Under the pieces are notes generated by a model that searched no databases, was not told the origin of the DNA, and saw nothing but the letters and a program-made list of their open reading frames with translations. A program made the translations under genes and the position numbers. Shown here piece by piece: positions 34,779 to 45,493 of a stretch of DNA of 64,000 nucleotides (the stretch's first letter is position 1; each line of letters starts with the position of its first letter). This stretch comes from Linum tenue (lineage: Eukaryota > Streptophyta > Magnoliopsida > Malpighiales > Linaceae): the NCBI GenBank assembly GCA_946122785.1, contig CAMGYJ010000010.1, positions 14,297,467-14,361,466 on the forward strand, written 5' to 3'.

Positions 34779-36474
34779 GGCTTAATTGCAAGTTTGGTCA
34801 CTCGAATTGCTTAAAAATTTCACGTTTGCCACTCAAATTGATTTATTCCATTATTAGTCACTCGAATTAGTTGAACAGTCCAAGTTTGGTCACTCTCCGT
34901 TAACCTCCGTTAGACTCCGTTAGTGACGAAGGTTAAGTGATGACGTGGCTAACAGAAAGACAAAATCAGTATATTTTAACATTAAAAAACGAAGACCCGA
35001 CCCGCCAGCTCAGCCTTACCCGCCCTGTCAGCCATTCTTGCCCAACCAGCGAATCAACCCAATTAATTGACCCTAAATCCAAACCCGAGACCCGTCGCCA
35101 TCGTTGTTGGTCTCCACGATGTCGTTGTTGACCAAATTCAACGCTTGCCCACCCGTCGAGTAAACCCTCTCCTACGTCGCCGCCCAGATCGAGAGAGGCG
35201 ATGCATGCTCGACGGTCGACAACATATCGACGGATCGAGAGAGACAGAGGCGGGTCTGTAGATCCAGTGGGATGAACTCGCCATTTCGGCAGCGACAGCG
35301 ACGAATGAGAAAGGAGAGGCTTGGAGGAGATGAAGTCCGGGTTGGTAGGGATTTTGTTGGGGCGGTGGAGATGGTGCCGACGGGGAGAGAGAAGAGGAGA
35401 TTTTGGGGTTGGGCGATTGAAATCTCTATCTCTATCTGCATCTTCTTCCCCTATCCATAAGAACACACAAAGAAAAAAGATCCCTAAATTGACAAAAAAA
35501 TCATGCCTTCCAATAAATTGGTGTGGTTAATAATTAATTTAACCAAGGGAATGAACAAATCCCTTCTCCTTCTTCTTTCCCTTTCTTGTTTGATGGTATC
35601 GCAGTATGGGGGCCTGTTGTTGCAGCGACGATTAGGTGGTGCGGCGGTGGCCATGGCGGAGGAAGCTGTAATGCTGAAGTAGCTTACACTTATCGGAATC
35701 GCTGTGCCTGCGGCCATGGTGCCATTGTACTTGTGTACGAACAGTGTCTGCAATCAAGCAATTTCGACCACAAAACCATCAAAATTCCATTCGAAGAAAA
35801 GGGCTGGAGCTGGATTGAATTGGAACTGGGAGAAAGTACGTACCTCGAAAACCCTTTTGAAGAAATGTACGGCGAGGGCGGATTCGACCTGGAAGAGCCT
35901 AGAAGACGAAGCTCCGCCACCGCCATGGTGGAGGAGGAGCAGGGAGGACAAGGCGGCGAGGAATGTCGGAGTGTAGGCCACAAGCATCCCGGTTCTGCTG
36001 GGGAGGGAGGACCAGGACAACGACGGTGAGGTAGAAGCGGATGGTTGGGCGGCGAACTTGGAATACTTCATGTGGTTGCCTCGGAGCTCCGACAAGCCGG
36101 CGTTTCCCAGGGAGACTACACCCACCACCGACATCGCGGAGACCAACAACGACGGCGGCGGGTCTCGGGTTTGGGTTTAGGGTCAATTAATTGGGTTGTT
36201 TCGCTGGTTGGGCAAGAATGGCTGACAGGGCGGGTAAGGCTGAGCTGGCGGGTCGGGTCGTCTTTTTTTAATGTTAAAATATGCTGGCTGTGTCTTTCTG
36301 TTAGCCACGTCATCACTTAACGGTCGTCACTAACGGAGTCTAACGGAGGTTAACGGAGAGTGACCAAACTTGGACTGTTCAACTAATTCGAGTGACTATA
36401 AATGGAATAAATCAATTTGAGTGGCAAACGTGAAATTTTTAAGCAATTCGAGTGACCAAACTTGCAATTAAGCC
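34779..36474. mobile_element. Innermost Pack-MULE, 1,696 bp, 10-bp TSD
   Basis: GTAATTTATC flanks it (34769-34778 and 36475-36484). The ends ggcttaattgcaagtttggt and its complement start TIRs of at least 330 bp that match through ggtcactctccgttaacctc, gcccaaccagcgaa and aattaattgaccctaaa. The inner TIR end merges with the start of the captured gene (ttggtctcc.cgatgtcg occurs on both sides). The interior carries a minus-strand fragment of a steroid 5-alpha-reductase-family gene with an intron. This is the youngest of the three nested layers. Confidence 0.93.
35600..36149 (-). pseudogene. Captured steroid 5-alpha-reductase-family gene fragment (two exons plus intron)
   Basis: Exon a (to 35844) encodes SAMSVVGVVSLGNAGLSELR, NHMKYSKF, SRTGMLVAYTPTFLAALSS and ALAVHFFKRVFE. 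A 96-bp intron with gtacgt donor and attgcag acceptor follows. Exon b (from 35747) gives TLFVHKYNGTMAAG, then ISVSYF. This matches the N-terminal half of plant 3-oxo-5-alpha-steroid 4-dehydrogenase (DET2-family, membrane) proteins, but the C-terminal catalytic half is missing. The retained intron shows capture at the DNA level. The frame is fairly well kept, apart from a diverged stretch after YSKF. No product of the original type is possible. Confidence 0.8.
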
Positions 36475-36648
36475 GTAATTTATCATATCCTTATTTAATA
36501 TAGATTAATTATTAGCCAAGGAAGGAATTGCAGAGGCAAGGGATTGAGGGATTTTGGCCGCCCACTTTTACACCTCCTCTTCTTCGTTTGTTCCTTCCTC
36601 TGCTTCTCACCGCTCCCCCCAATGGCTTCCTCCACCATATTAGAAGGC

Positions 36649-36823
36649 CACTAAAGAAGCGCTAGGAAGCGGCCGTGGGGACGCTACGCGTAAGCAATTC
36701 GCGACCGGTGGAAGAAAACCTGCATCTGTCTAGGTATTCCACACCCAAAAGTGGCCGCCCTCGCCTGCGACGGCGCCGCCCGCTCCCTCCGTGGAAACAA
36801 AGCCAATACCAACTTCCCCCACC
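36649..36823 (+). pseudogene. Captured AP2/ERF DNA-binding-domain fragment
   Basis: The plus frame reads RKRPWGRYA, a TAA stop, then [20 protein letters not shown] and [20 protein letters not shown] followed by FP. This matches an ERF-type AP2 domain (RGVRKRPWGRYAAEIRDP... core) almost end to end, with two in-frame stops (one just before the RKRPW motif) and changes such as W-to-C in the WLG motif. ERF proteins bind GCC boxes as ethylene or stress regulators. This copy is degraded and could only be transcribed, not made into a working factor. It lies in the Pack-MULE 34519-37477 to the right of the nested element. The downstream Pro-rich stretch may be the rest of the donor gene. Confidence 0.8.
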
Positions 36824-38194
36824 TCCTCCATTGCCGACGCCGCCCTCCCTTCCACCGGCTTGTCACTGGATCTCGACTCCCTCACCGCCGGCAACAACAT
36901 CATTTCCTGCACCAGCATCGGTGAACGGCCGCCATAGGCTGCCCCCGCTTCTCCCTCGGAGGGTTCCTCCATACCGGTGTCCTCAAGGAAATCACCGTCG
37001 AAAATACCGTCACCGTTGCATCAACAGCTCCACCGCCGGATATATCTGTCGTCGTCGCTTTCCTTCTCTTGATTAGTCTTCACCTGCCATTCGTTCATCT
37101 TTCCGATGTCAACCCTTCGTTCATCTTTCCGATGCCACTTAATCCTCCCAACAAGGTTCCAATCAATAGGGATTCAGGTGGAGGAGACGCTATAGGCGTC
37201 GAATCCCTCAATGCCCGACCCTCTGCAATTTCTTCATAATTAAATAAGTAGATTGATGAGGTGGAATTTTTTAATTTTTTTTTTAATTTCCACGTCACTA
37301 GTTAACGGTCAAACTTTATAGTTGACTGCCACGTAGGACAAATTTAACGGAGTGTAACGGCCGGTGACTAATGGTGAAACGATTCGTAAAGTTAGTGCTG
37401 AATCAGAAAGAAAAGTAATTCGGGTGGCAAATGTGAAAATTTTGTATAATTTGAGTGACCAAACATGTAATTTAGCCAAGTAAAAATTGCAAATTCTTTA
37501 TGTGGGTGGAAGGGGCAGTGGATGAAGTGGATGCAAGGAGAGAAATATTGAGGCTTCAAGAGAGTTTAAGGTTGGCTGAGGCTAAGGCAGAGAGGAGGAA
37601 GAAGGAGAGAAAAATTATAGAGGAAGAGTTGAGGAGGGTTAACCAAGATGTTATTGTAATTCAGCAAATGTTCATTGTTGTTGTTCTGTTGAATGCTTTG
37701 TTACTTGTGGTCATGTTAATGAACCGTTGGGGTATGTATTAATAGGCGATCTTTCATGTTTGAGTTGTTTTGTAGCATTATGGGGCAGTTTGTATTTCAA
37801 TGGTTAAACAAGAGACCTAAATTCTAATGTTTACAGTCTGTTAGTACGCAAAAGATGGGTTGTTTTTGGTTTGTTTCTGTTTGTTACTATGCAAATGACA
37901 TTATAGGGTAGCACCATAATAAGCATAGTGTGCTAGACCTTAGATTTCATCTGAATTGCACAAGTCTTTACATCTAATAAATAACATAAGTTCACCTGAA
38001 TTACATAATGCATAACATCCATTAGCTAACATCATTTCACCTGAATTACATAAGTCTTTAAACCCTAACATCCGTTCCTAACATAATGTTCCAATGGCGG
38101 CTGTAAACATGAGTCACATACCCAAAAAATCCTCCACGAAGGTCATTATAACCGACATATTAAAAAAAAAGTGACCCATGGTAAGTTTGGTAGT

Positions 38195-41100
38195 CTAAGG
38201 TTGCGTTGTAGGGGGCTGGCTTCCTTGCATGTCTACCTCAGTGGGCTGAGTACCACCAACAGGACGCCCTCGTGCTCCGGCAAGCTATCACAAGTAACAA
38301 ACCATTAAGAATCCAGTAAAATAAAGTCAAGCATTCATGCTAACAGGAATTAACATTCATCCTAATACTTACCCTCACATAAGTTTTTCCAGTAGCCTCA
38401 TTTACATACACTCCCACCCCACTTGTTGCAACTCGCATCTCTCTTTCAATCGTCCTTCAGTCACCAACGTTCAATCTAATATCCTACATGGTGACAATGG
38501 ACAAGTTATTGCATTTCAGATCTGTTCAATTAACATCCTACATTATGAGTTATCAAAAGCATATTATACTTACTTGGACTCCGGCACCTTGGTTGAGAGG
38601 GCAAGTTCGCGCGTTATGTGTGACACTACCACACTTCGAACAATGGCCGAATCTCTTCCTCCTTGTAGTAGGGTCGGTATTGGTGTTCCCACCATCTGCA
38701 GTAGGGGCTGCAATATTAATTCCAGTTGCTGCAGTAGCAGTAGGCCTCTCCGTAGCTACTGGAGTTGTGTTTCGAGCTCTTGTATAGGCCTACAAGGAAA
38801 ATCAGAGTTTCCATGTTAGTATACCATTACCAAAAGTCAACAAAATGGGATAATGACAATTGCACTAACCTGACAGTCAGTAGCGGAAGCCTTGCATCCC
38901 CTAGCATTATGCCCCTCACCACCACACTTTGAACAATGTATTACACTGCCCCTTCTAGTTACCTCTTCTCCAACTCCATTCCTTTGTGGTCGAGTTTCTA
39001 ACTCGTGTGCAGCCTTTCTTCGGTTCTTCTTAGGCCTGCCCGGCATGGCCCTTTGCTTGGGAGGGTGTACTGGAAGTCCCACCCCATCCGGCCAAGCTTG
39101 CCTGCCATCTAAGCAAGGAATGCCGACCTTGTAGCCTTCAACCACATGGTGAGTATGATAACAAGGATGAACATAATCATCCACTTTTAATCTCAAGTGG
39201 GATATTGTGAGACCGCATGGCAGCAAGGCATGCCACTCAACTTCCAATATCCACAGGTACAACTCTTGTCATTGAGGTCAACAATGTAACCCGAATCACC
39301 CATTTTGACCTCACATTTGGCATCCAAGGTCTGCCTAGCAATGCACAGTCTCAACCATTCCTTCTCCTTCTCTACCCTCTTCCTAATTCTAGAGCATAAC
39401 AAATCACGGGTATCCATCAACATAGTGTGCTTGATAACGAACCGATCCATCATGTACAACCTAATCCCCTCTAGCATGTCGATTAACCTCATCCCCCCAA
39501 ACTTCACAATTGTTCCGTTCCAAGTCTCACAGATATTGCTTTCAACGGAATCACACTTAGATACAGTCGACATGAAAGCTCGACAGAATGTTCCAGGTTC
39601 AGCATCCATGAAATCTTTGAAAGGAGTAGAACCAAACTCAGTACCTTCTATTGCCTCCATTTCATTTGTTGCTTTCTTCCAATCCACATCGTTACAAGCA
39701 TAAACAGCCTTCCAAAAGAGCTTACGGACCCGATCTGTTTTGTTCTTTGCTTTCCAGTTTGCATAAACGTGGTGTGCACACTTTCAGTGCTCAGCCTCTG
39801 GCAACAACTCGTGTATAGCATCAACTAAATCCTACAAAAGCAGCAAAAGCAGTTAAGAAAACATCATAAATTGCTTTCAAAAACCAGCAGAAGTACTCGA
39901 GCAAAAGTAGTTAACAAAACAGCAGAAAAACCTTTAAAAACAAGTAGAAGTAGTCGAGCAGAAGCAAGTTAACAAAACAGCAGATATATGATTAAAAAAC
40001 AAGCAGAAGTAGTCAAGTAGAAGCAAATTTCTTCCAGTTCCAGAATCATAAATTAGCACATTACAGCAGCATAGTTATCAAACTCATAAAACACAGTAGC
40101 AGCATCACAAAGCATAAAAATAGAAGCATCAAAATAGCAAAATTTAACAAAAACTAGCAACAAAAACCAACCTTTTGTTGGTCTGAGATAACTGTCCAAC
40201 CCCTTCCATCTGTTAGTCCTAATTCCTGGGACAAGATGTTAACCAACCACCTCCATGAGTTGGTGTTCTCTCCCTCTACTACTGCCCAGGCGATTGGGTA
40301 CATCTGGTTATTGCCATCCTTCCCCACCGCATTAAGTAGCATGCCCTTCACCTCACCCTTCAAGAAACAACCGTCTAGTCCGAACATTGGGCGAGAGGCT
40401 AAGAGAAAACCATCTCGTATGTTAGAGAACCCGATAAACATTCTCTGGAAGAAGACCTTTTCTTGAGTAGGATGTGGCTCAACTTCTAGAACAAACCTCC
40501 CATCCCGGTCTCGTTTCTTTAGCTCACCCAAGTATGACCGTACCTTCTTGTACTCATCCTTCAACGATCCACTAAGGAGTTTAATGGCTGCCACCTTAGC
40601 CCTGTAAAAACTCCTTCTCTTCACATCAATGTTATGCTTCAACTTCACCTCAGCCATGATTTGATCTGGTGCCCATTCAAGATTGATCCTGAACCTATCC
40701 AGCATATCTTTGGCAATCCACTTGGCAGTCACTTGATTAACCCTGAGCTGCCTCGAACATGAGTGTGGCAGCCCCACCTTCCTCACCATGAATGATTGCT
40801 TCTTCCTAAACCAGCTTCCATAAACTCGCCATTTGCAGTTCTTGTCCTTACACTTGACTTCTAACCTCGAAGGGTTAACCCTAACCCACCTCAAACATGC
40901 CCCAGCTGCTACGAAATGCAGCACTACAGCACTCTTGAACTGCTCCGGATCTTCGAACTTCATACGAGCAACGAACTGGAAATTCTTGTGGTCACACTCA
41001 GGATCATAGTGTGGTGCAGAGTCGAATATATCAGCACTCGCCTCGTCGGATAATTTGCCTCGCACGTGGTCAGACTCCTCAGACAGTCTATAGCTCGAAT

Positions 41101-41506
41101 GGGCAAATGTCTCCCTACGTGCTTGCTCAGTTGGAGGTGCTTGCTGATTTTGAGAAGCTTCACCTCCCTCTACTACATTGTCATTCTCTAAACCTCCTCC
41201 TTCTTCTACCTCATCTTCTGATTCCCCCTCTTTAGAATCCACCTCGTCAAACTCATCCAACTGTTCCACCTCCTCCTCATGACCAACAACCCTTGTCTTC
41301 ACCTTTCTTTTTCTCATCTCAGCGTAGGCTCGAAGGTTGTTCCTTGCTTCATGGTATTCATCGTCGGAGGTGTCCGCATCGTCTGAGTCATACACATGGT
41401 GAATTTGTCGAGCTACAGAATGGGCAGCTTCACCTTCATTTGCTGAAAAGTAGTCACCCGAATTGGCTGCCTGATTTGGATCATGCTCTTCCCATGAACT
41501 CACCAT
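38195..41506 (-). pseudogene. MuDR-type transposase (MURA-like), five exons, inactivated
   Basis: Exons read on the minus strand: 41506-40172, 39831-38870, 38789-38574, 38483-38373, 38284-38195. All junctions are GT-AG and phase-compatible. The acidic N-terminus is followed by the Mutator DNA-binding domain (FEDPEQFKSAVVLHF, then KNCKWRVYGSWF) and the MULE catalytic domain with GLDGCFLKGEVKGMLLNAVG and VISDQQKDLVDA. The SWIM zinc finger (CTCGYWKLSGMPCCH), two CCHC knuckles (CSKCGGEGHNARGC; CSKCGSVTHNARTC) and a TQP C-terminus follow. It would bind the TIRs and catalyse transposition. Lesions: TGA in place of an Arg codon in EH*KCAHHVYANW (exon 2), a frameshift just after the SWIM finger (about 39195-39210), and TGA in exon 4. 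The CGA-to-TGA changes suggest decay of methylated cytosine. Start at 41506 is the first ATG. A more upstream non-coding exon is possible. Confidence 0.9.
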
Positions 41507-42544
41507 CTGTACAAGGCACACCAACACTTTGGTAAGTAAACCCCATAATTAATTAATCCTCTAATCACAATTAAGTCACTAACCTAGTTTAATTAGTTTT
41601 TAATTCACTAAACAACAAAGGCAGAACCACCTAATAAACATTATTCTATCCTAGGGTTTTCCAAACCAATGACGATTGTACCCAGAATTTTGAGCTGCTT
41701 ACCTTCGATTTCAAGGGCAAACTCGAGAAAGCAGACAACCAGTGGTCCCGAGATGCCTTTGTTGTGTCACTTTCCTGCCTTTATTGCCCGCTGCGATCTA
41801 TAAAACGAAGGCAGCAACACACCTTTACAACACCGCTTTAAAGAGGAAAGAGGAAAGGGTGGGAAACCAGAGAAATACTTACCGTCGAATGAAAGGAAGA
41901 AGCCCAGGAAATCAACCGCGCGAGATTCCCAAAAGCTTCCTGAGGATTAGGGTTTTTTTCTGTCGAAGTGAAATTCGGATTCTTTGGTTTCGATGGTCGA
42001 TTTGAGCTCACCAGAGTTCAATCGCGTCGCCGGAATGCTCGCCGACCCTTTATTAACCACCTGGAAGCATCGCCGCCGACTCGGATGACGAAGTTTGAGG
42101 TGTGGGTATGGGATGAGTGGGTGGGAGGAAATCTGGTATGAGGAGGAAAGGGGTTTTGGTTGTCGTTGCCGGAATCGATTGGAAAAGGGGCGCTCGTCGT
42201 CGGTGAACACCGCCGCCGTTCTGGACTTCGCCTCCGCTGTTCGTTGTCTTCGTCGGGGGAGCAGGGTTTGAAGGGAAGAAGCTTTCGAGTGTGGAGGAAA
42301 GGAAAAATGAAAAGGAAGAGAGAGGGGGATGCTGATCGGTTCGCCTTATCCTTTTTTTTTATTCCACGTGGAAAATACTTACCGGACGAAAATCACCATA
42401 TCGGATTATCCGTTAATCCAGTCAGCACCGTAAGTCACACCGTCAAAGAATTGGACGGAAATGGCTATATTTGGTATTTCGTCAAAAGTGGCTATATTTG
42501 GCAAAGTCGTCAAAGTTTTGGCTATACAAGTGTATTTTGCCTAA

Positions 42545-42720
42545 ATAAAAAAAATTCTAAAAATATCACCCATTTCTGAAATATTCCATGCCCCAATGTG
42601 GTTTTCGTCTAAAACCGCACCCTCCCCATGCGATTTTCGAAAAAGTGTGGTATTTTTAAAATTTTTCAGAAATGGTATATATTTTTTTAATTTAGTGGTA
42701 TTCTGGAAAAAATCATCAAC
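42545..42720. repeat. Short MULE-like remnant related to 23955-25181
   Basis: The segment carries aaaaatatcacccatttct...gtggttttcgtctaaaaccg and, inverted, tgtggtatttttaaaatttttc. This pattern is shared with the ends of the element at 23955-25181. It abuts the right TSD of the large MULE. Limits are approximate. Confidence 0.45.
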
Positions 42721-42789
42721 TTGACTCCCTACTTGAGTTGAGAGCATAACTCAAATGCAACTGTTTAAAACTTAAAGGACTCAGACGTA

Positions 42790-43215
42790 CATTCTTAGGA
42801 CAACACCATAACGGCTAAAAGCAAACATATGTTAATTGAACTAGTTTTAGGCACATTGTCGACTCCAATCCTTGTGCAACAAAGATTCCTGGTGCACCAA
42901 AGATTTATCTCGAACATATCCTCCCATGAACTGAAATCAACTGCCAATCTTCAGTTGACTTACACCTAGCTTCAATTTGCAAAATAGTCTCTGCAACATC
43001 ACATACTCTCAACCTGCTCCTCGTCAATTGAAAAACTTCTAACTTCAAAGGTTTAGTCATTATGTCTACAACATGTTCATGTGTACCACGGTGTTTCAGA
43101 AAGAAAACATAACCACTTATGCCTTTTTTATCATATGCATCCCGACATAGTCACTGTTAGTATATTCCATTAGACATTCTTCTTCTTTTGTACCAAATGC
43201 CAAAGCTGATAGTCC
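42790..43215 (-). pseudogene. Ty1/Copia polyprotein remnant (end of RNase H)
   Basis: The minus strand encodes ALAFGTKEEECLMEYTNSDY, then SGYVFFLKHRGTHEHVVDIM and TKPLKLEVF. These match the Copia RNase H signature (YSDSDWAG...STSGY.F.L... and ADIxTKPL). Frames shift between the blocks and the signature is shortened (VG-MHMIKK). No LTR was identified with it. This is an old, truncated fragment. Confidence 0.75.
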
Positions 43216-43429
43216 CTTTGTTGGAAACATGATTTCCAATGATAAGAGATAAGAATTAGAAGATAAGAATTAGAGAGGAAGAACATAATTGTAGATTAGG
43301 GATTCAACGAAGAAATTGGGGCATAATAGGGGAGATTGATCGATGACCTTAGGGATAGAAGAGACGAGATTTAGAGGATTGAGAGCATAGGCTTGGAATA
43401 GTTTTATATTACTATTGATTTAGGATAGA

Positions 43430-44030
43430 TTACACACTTTTATACCCCTTACCTTGCACTGTTTGTCTTCGTTTGCACCGTCCATTGAGCTATTTTATGC
43501 TAGGTTTGCTCGTGTTAGGTCATATTTTAGACCATCATACGTAATTTTGGCACCGAGATTGAAAGTCGGAAAAAGAGGCGCAAAGGGAGCAAAATGGACA
43601 AATTAAAGTGAGAGGATCACAGTTTGGAAGCTATTATCACGGGCGACAGACCGTGAAGTCGAAGCGTAAACCGTGAAATATGCACACTTCTATGAGTTTT
43701 CACATAGTTCGCAAGCGTTACAAGGATCCCGATCTCTAAACCGTGAAGCCAACAAGCAACCCGTAAGTATGTTAGTGAAATGGCACGTTTTGCGCCGAGA
43801 TCACGGTTTCACTACCGACTTCACAGGCTTGAAGAAAGACCACGATATGTGAACTCGAGAGCTATATAAAGGAGAGTGAGTTAATTTGAAAGAGGGAGTT
43901 CTAGAGACAGAGTGAAGGGTTCTTCTTCAAGCATAGAGAAAGAAAGCTTCGAGCAAGGTAGGAAAAGAGGTGGCATGTTTGTTGGGAACCTTTTTCCCCC
44001 CTTTTCCTTTATTTTGCATTTCTTCCTAGG
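43430..44030 (+). repeat. Ty3-like LTR remnant, plus orientation
   Basis: The start region tttgcaccgtccattgagct with ttatgctaggtttgctc is the reverse of the ends of the LTRs at 548-1286 and 18598-19953. Repeated ccgtgaa strings lie in the middle. A TATA box (gctatataaag, about 43861) is followed by a plausible R region (gagttctagagacagagtga). The 3' part is lost near 44030. No internal coding region follows. Confidence 0.6.
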
Positions 44031-44099
44031 CGACATGTTTGCAAGACAAACTGCAAGCCAGAAAGTAAGTAAACAATGTATTATAGGACAACTAGAATG

Positions 44100-45060
44100 A
44101 AAAATAGACACCTCCTAATGCAAATAAAAAATATTAGAATTCAAATCAGAAACATCATAAAGCAAACAAATAAATCCTTCAGCACATTAAAAACAAGAGA
44201 AAGCCGACAAAAAACGTCATGCTACAAACCAAAATAGACCACAAAAACTCCTAAAGGACACCACATATTCAACAAAACATACAAGTATTTCTAAAGTATA
44301 CTAGAAACCTAATAATTCAAACAAAAAATATCATAATGTAGACCATAATCTACTAATGCAAACTAAAAGTGTCATAAAATTGACAAAAAAAAAAACTCAC
44401 GAAACACACCACAAATTCAACAAAGAGACCACAAAAAATTTCTAATCATTTGCTTGTGGATTTGAAAATGAGGGTTTTCAGTTTTAAGAACCTTTAGATT
44501 TATGATGGATTTGGAAGAGTCAGTTTGTTTAGTTGATTTTATCATTGATTTATGATAGATTTGTCTCACATTTTTGCCTTCCATTATCAAATCTCAAATG
44601 AAACGTGGGATTTGCAAATCCGTGGGGTTCACAAATTTGGATATTAAAAAAGGTCTATATGCGTGGGCCCCACGAATTTGTGCCCCTAAGCTAATAATGG
44701 ATTTGTGTCAATTCCATGATGCTTGGGAATTGGGTTCCAAATCCATCACCCAAATCTCACAAGCAAACGATACCTTAAAGCACACTAGAAACCTCCTAAT
44801 AAAAACTAGAAAATGCTAATGCAGACCAAAAACCTGCTAATGCAAATCATAAATACCATAAAGCAAGCCACATATATCCTTAAAAAATAACACAAACAAG
44901 AGAATGCATACCATAATAATCACAATGCATGCCAGAAACTCTAAACAAATGCAAACCACAAAAGTTCTAAAGCATATCACAAACAAAATAATGCATACAA
45001 GAGATCACAAAACAAATGCAAACAACAAAACTCATCTCCTAAACTAGACAAATTAAGTAC
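44100..45060. repeat. Degenerate A-rich repeat field with an embedded MITE
   Basis: Loose repeats of 'cacaaa', 'ctaatgcaaac', 'cataaagcaaac' and 'ctagaaacctcctaat' recur without a fixed period on both sides of the MITE at 44444-44774. There is no coding capacity. It may be an old decayed tandem repeat. Confidence 0.4.
44444..44774. mobile_element. Tourist-like MITE
   Basis: The left end atcatttgcttgtggatttg pairs with the right end tctcacaagcaaacgat as an inverted repeat. The inner strings gggatttgcaaatccg, gatgcttggg and ccaaatccatcacccaaat match the split MITE at 20775-22863. TSD is not clear. Limits are approximate. Confidence 0.55.
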
Positions 45061-45490
45061 AATACCAGAAAAATCTAAGGAAAGATATATCAAAGTGCAT
45101 AACAAAAATAGTAAAAATGCAAAGTGGATCAAGAATGGTAGCAGAACACATACTTGAAAGTTGTTGGTTTAGGCCATTGAAAGTGGATAGCATAGTCAAT
45201 TTTCCGTCATTGGATATTGAATAATGGCATAACGCATACATGAAAGATGTGGGATTAGCTCGTGAGAAGTGGAAAGAGAGCCGATTTTTTACTATAATGT
45301 AATCTAGAGAGGTGACCTTGTCGGAAATTGCAACGATGACAGAAAAATGGAAGGAATGATGAGCAAAGAATGATGATGGCGCTGACATGAAGAGACCACA
45401 ACCAATTTCGACGATTGGAATGCAGTGTTATCGGATATAGCGAGTTCATCGATGAAATCAAACACTACTATGAAGAGAGAAGGCAAATGT
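45061..45490. other. Intergenic, no gene seen
   Basis: Overlapping small minus-strand frames (for example 45053-45388) lack motifs and look like chance frames in A+T-rich DNA. Confidence 0.4.
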
Positions 45491-45493
45491 GCA

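Larger units (their letters stand above)
34519..37477. mobile_element. Pack-MULE inserted in the GRF exon, 10-bp TSD
   Basis: AAGTAAAAAT flanks it (34509-34518 and 37478-37487). This is the host coding sequence for part of P-S-K-N, duplicated on insertion. The ends ggctaaattacacgtttggt and the complement begin TIRs of about 240 bp with 'tggtcactc', 'gccac' and 'cgttacactccgttaaattt' strings. The interior holds a captured AP2/ERF fragment (36649-36823) and the nested MULE 34779-36474. No transposase. Confidence 0.92.
34282..37742 (+). pseudogene. GRF-zinc-finger / coiled-coil / membrane protein gene of the MULE, split by a nested MULE
   Basis: Exon 1 (ATG 34282 to donor 34424) and exon 2 (from 34504) are joined by a 79-bp GT-AG intron. 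Exon 2 is cut by the insertion 34519-37477 and resumes after the TSD at 37488, ending at TAA 37740-37742. Removing the insertion and one TSD copy restores DPSKNCKFFMWVEGAVDEVD, the second half of a GRF-type zinc finger. Exon 1 supplies CVTNRSRKSGRMFYSCPHWK in a different frame from its ATG, so a frameshift lies near 34340-34370, and the usual first Cys-x-Cys is not visible. A coiled coil (ILRLQESLRLAEAKAERRKK...) and a C-terminal membrane helix (about residues 55-75 of the second part) follow. GRF fingers bind single-stranded or structured nucleic acid. The role in the element is unknown. Confidence 0.75.
33757..42541. mobile_element. Large MuDR-like element, 8.8 kb, two genes, nested Pack-MULEs
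   Basis: The 9-bp repeat TAAATAAAA flanks it (33748-33756 and 42542-42550). The ends ggcaaaatacacttg and its complement begin TIRs of about 150 bp with repeated 'aatatagccat' strings. The element carries a MURA-type transposase gene on the minus strand (38195-41506) and a GRF-zinc-finger gene on the plus strand (34282-37742). The two converge. A Pack-MULE (34519-37477) interrupts the second gene and itself contains another (34779-36474). Without these insertions the element is about 5.8 kb. Premature stops in the transposase show it is no longer autonomous. Confidence 0.88.
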
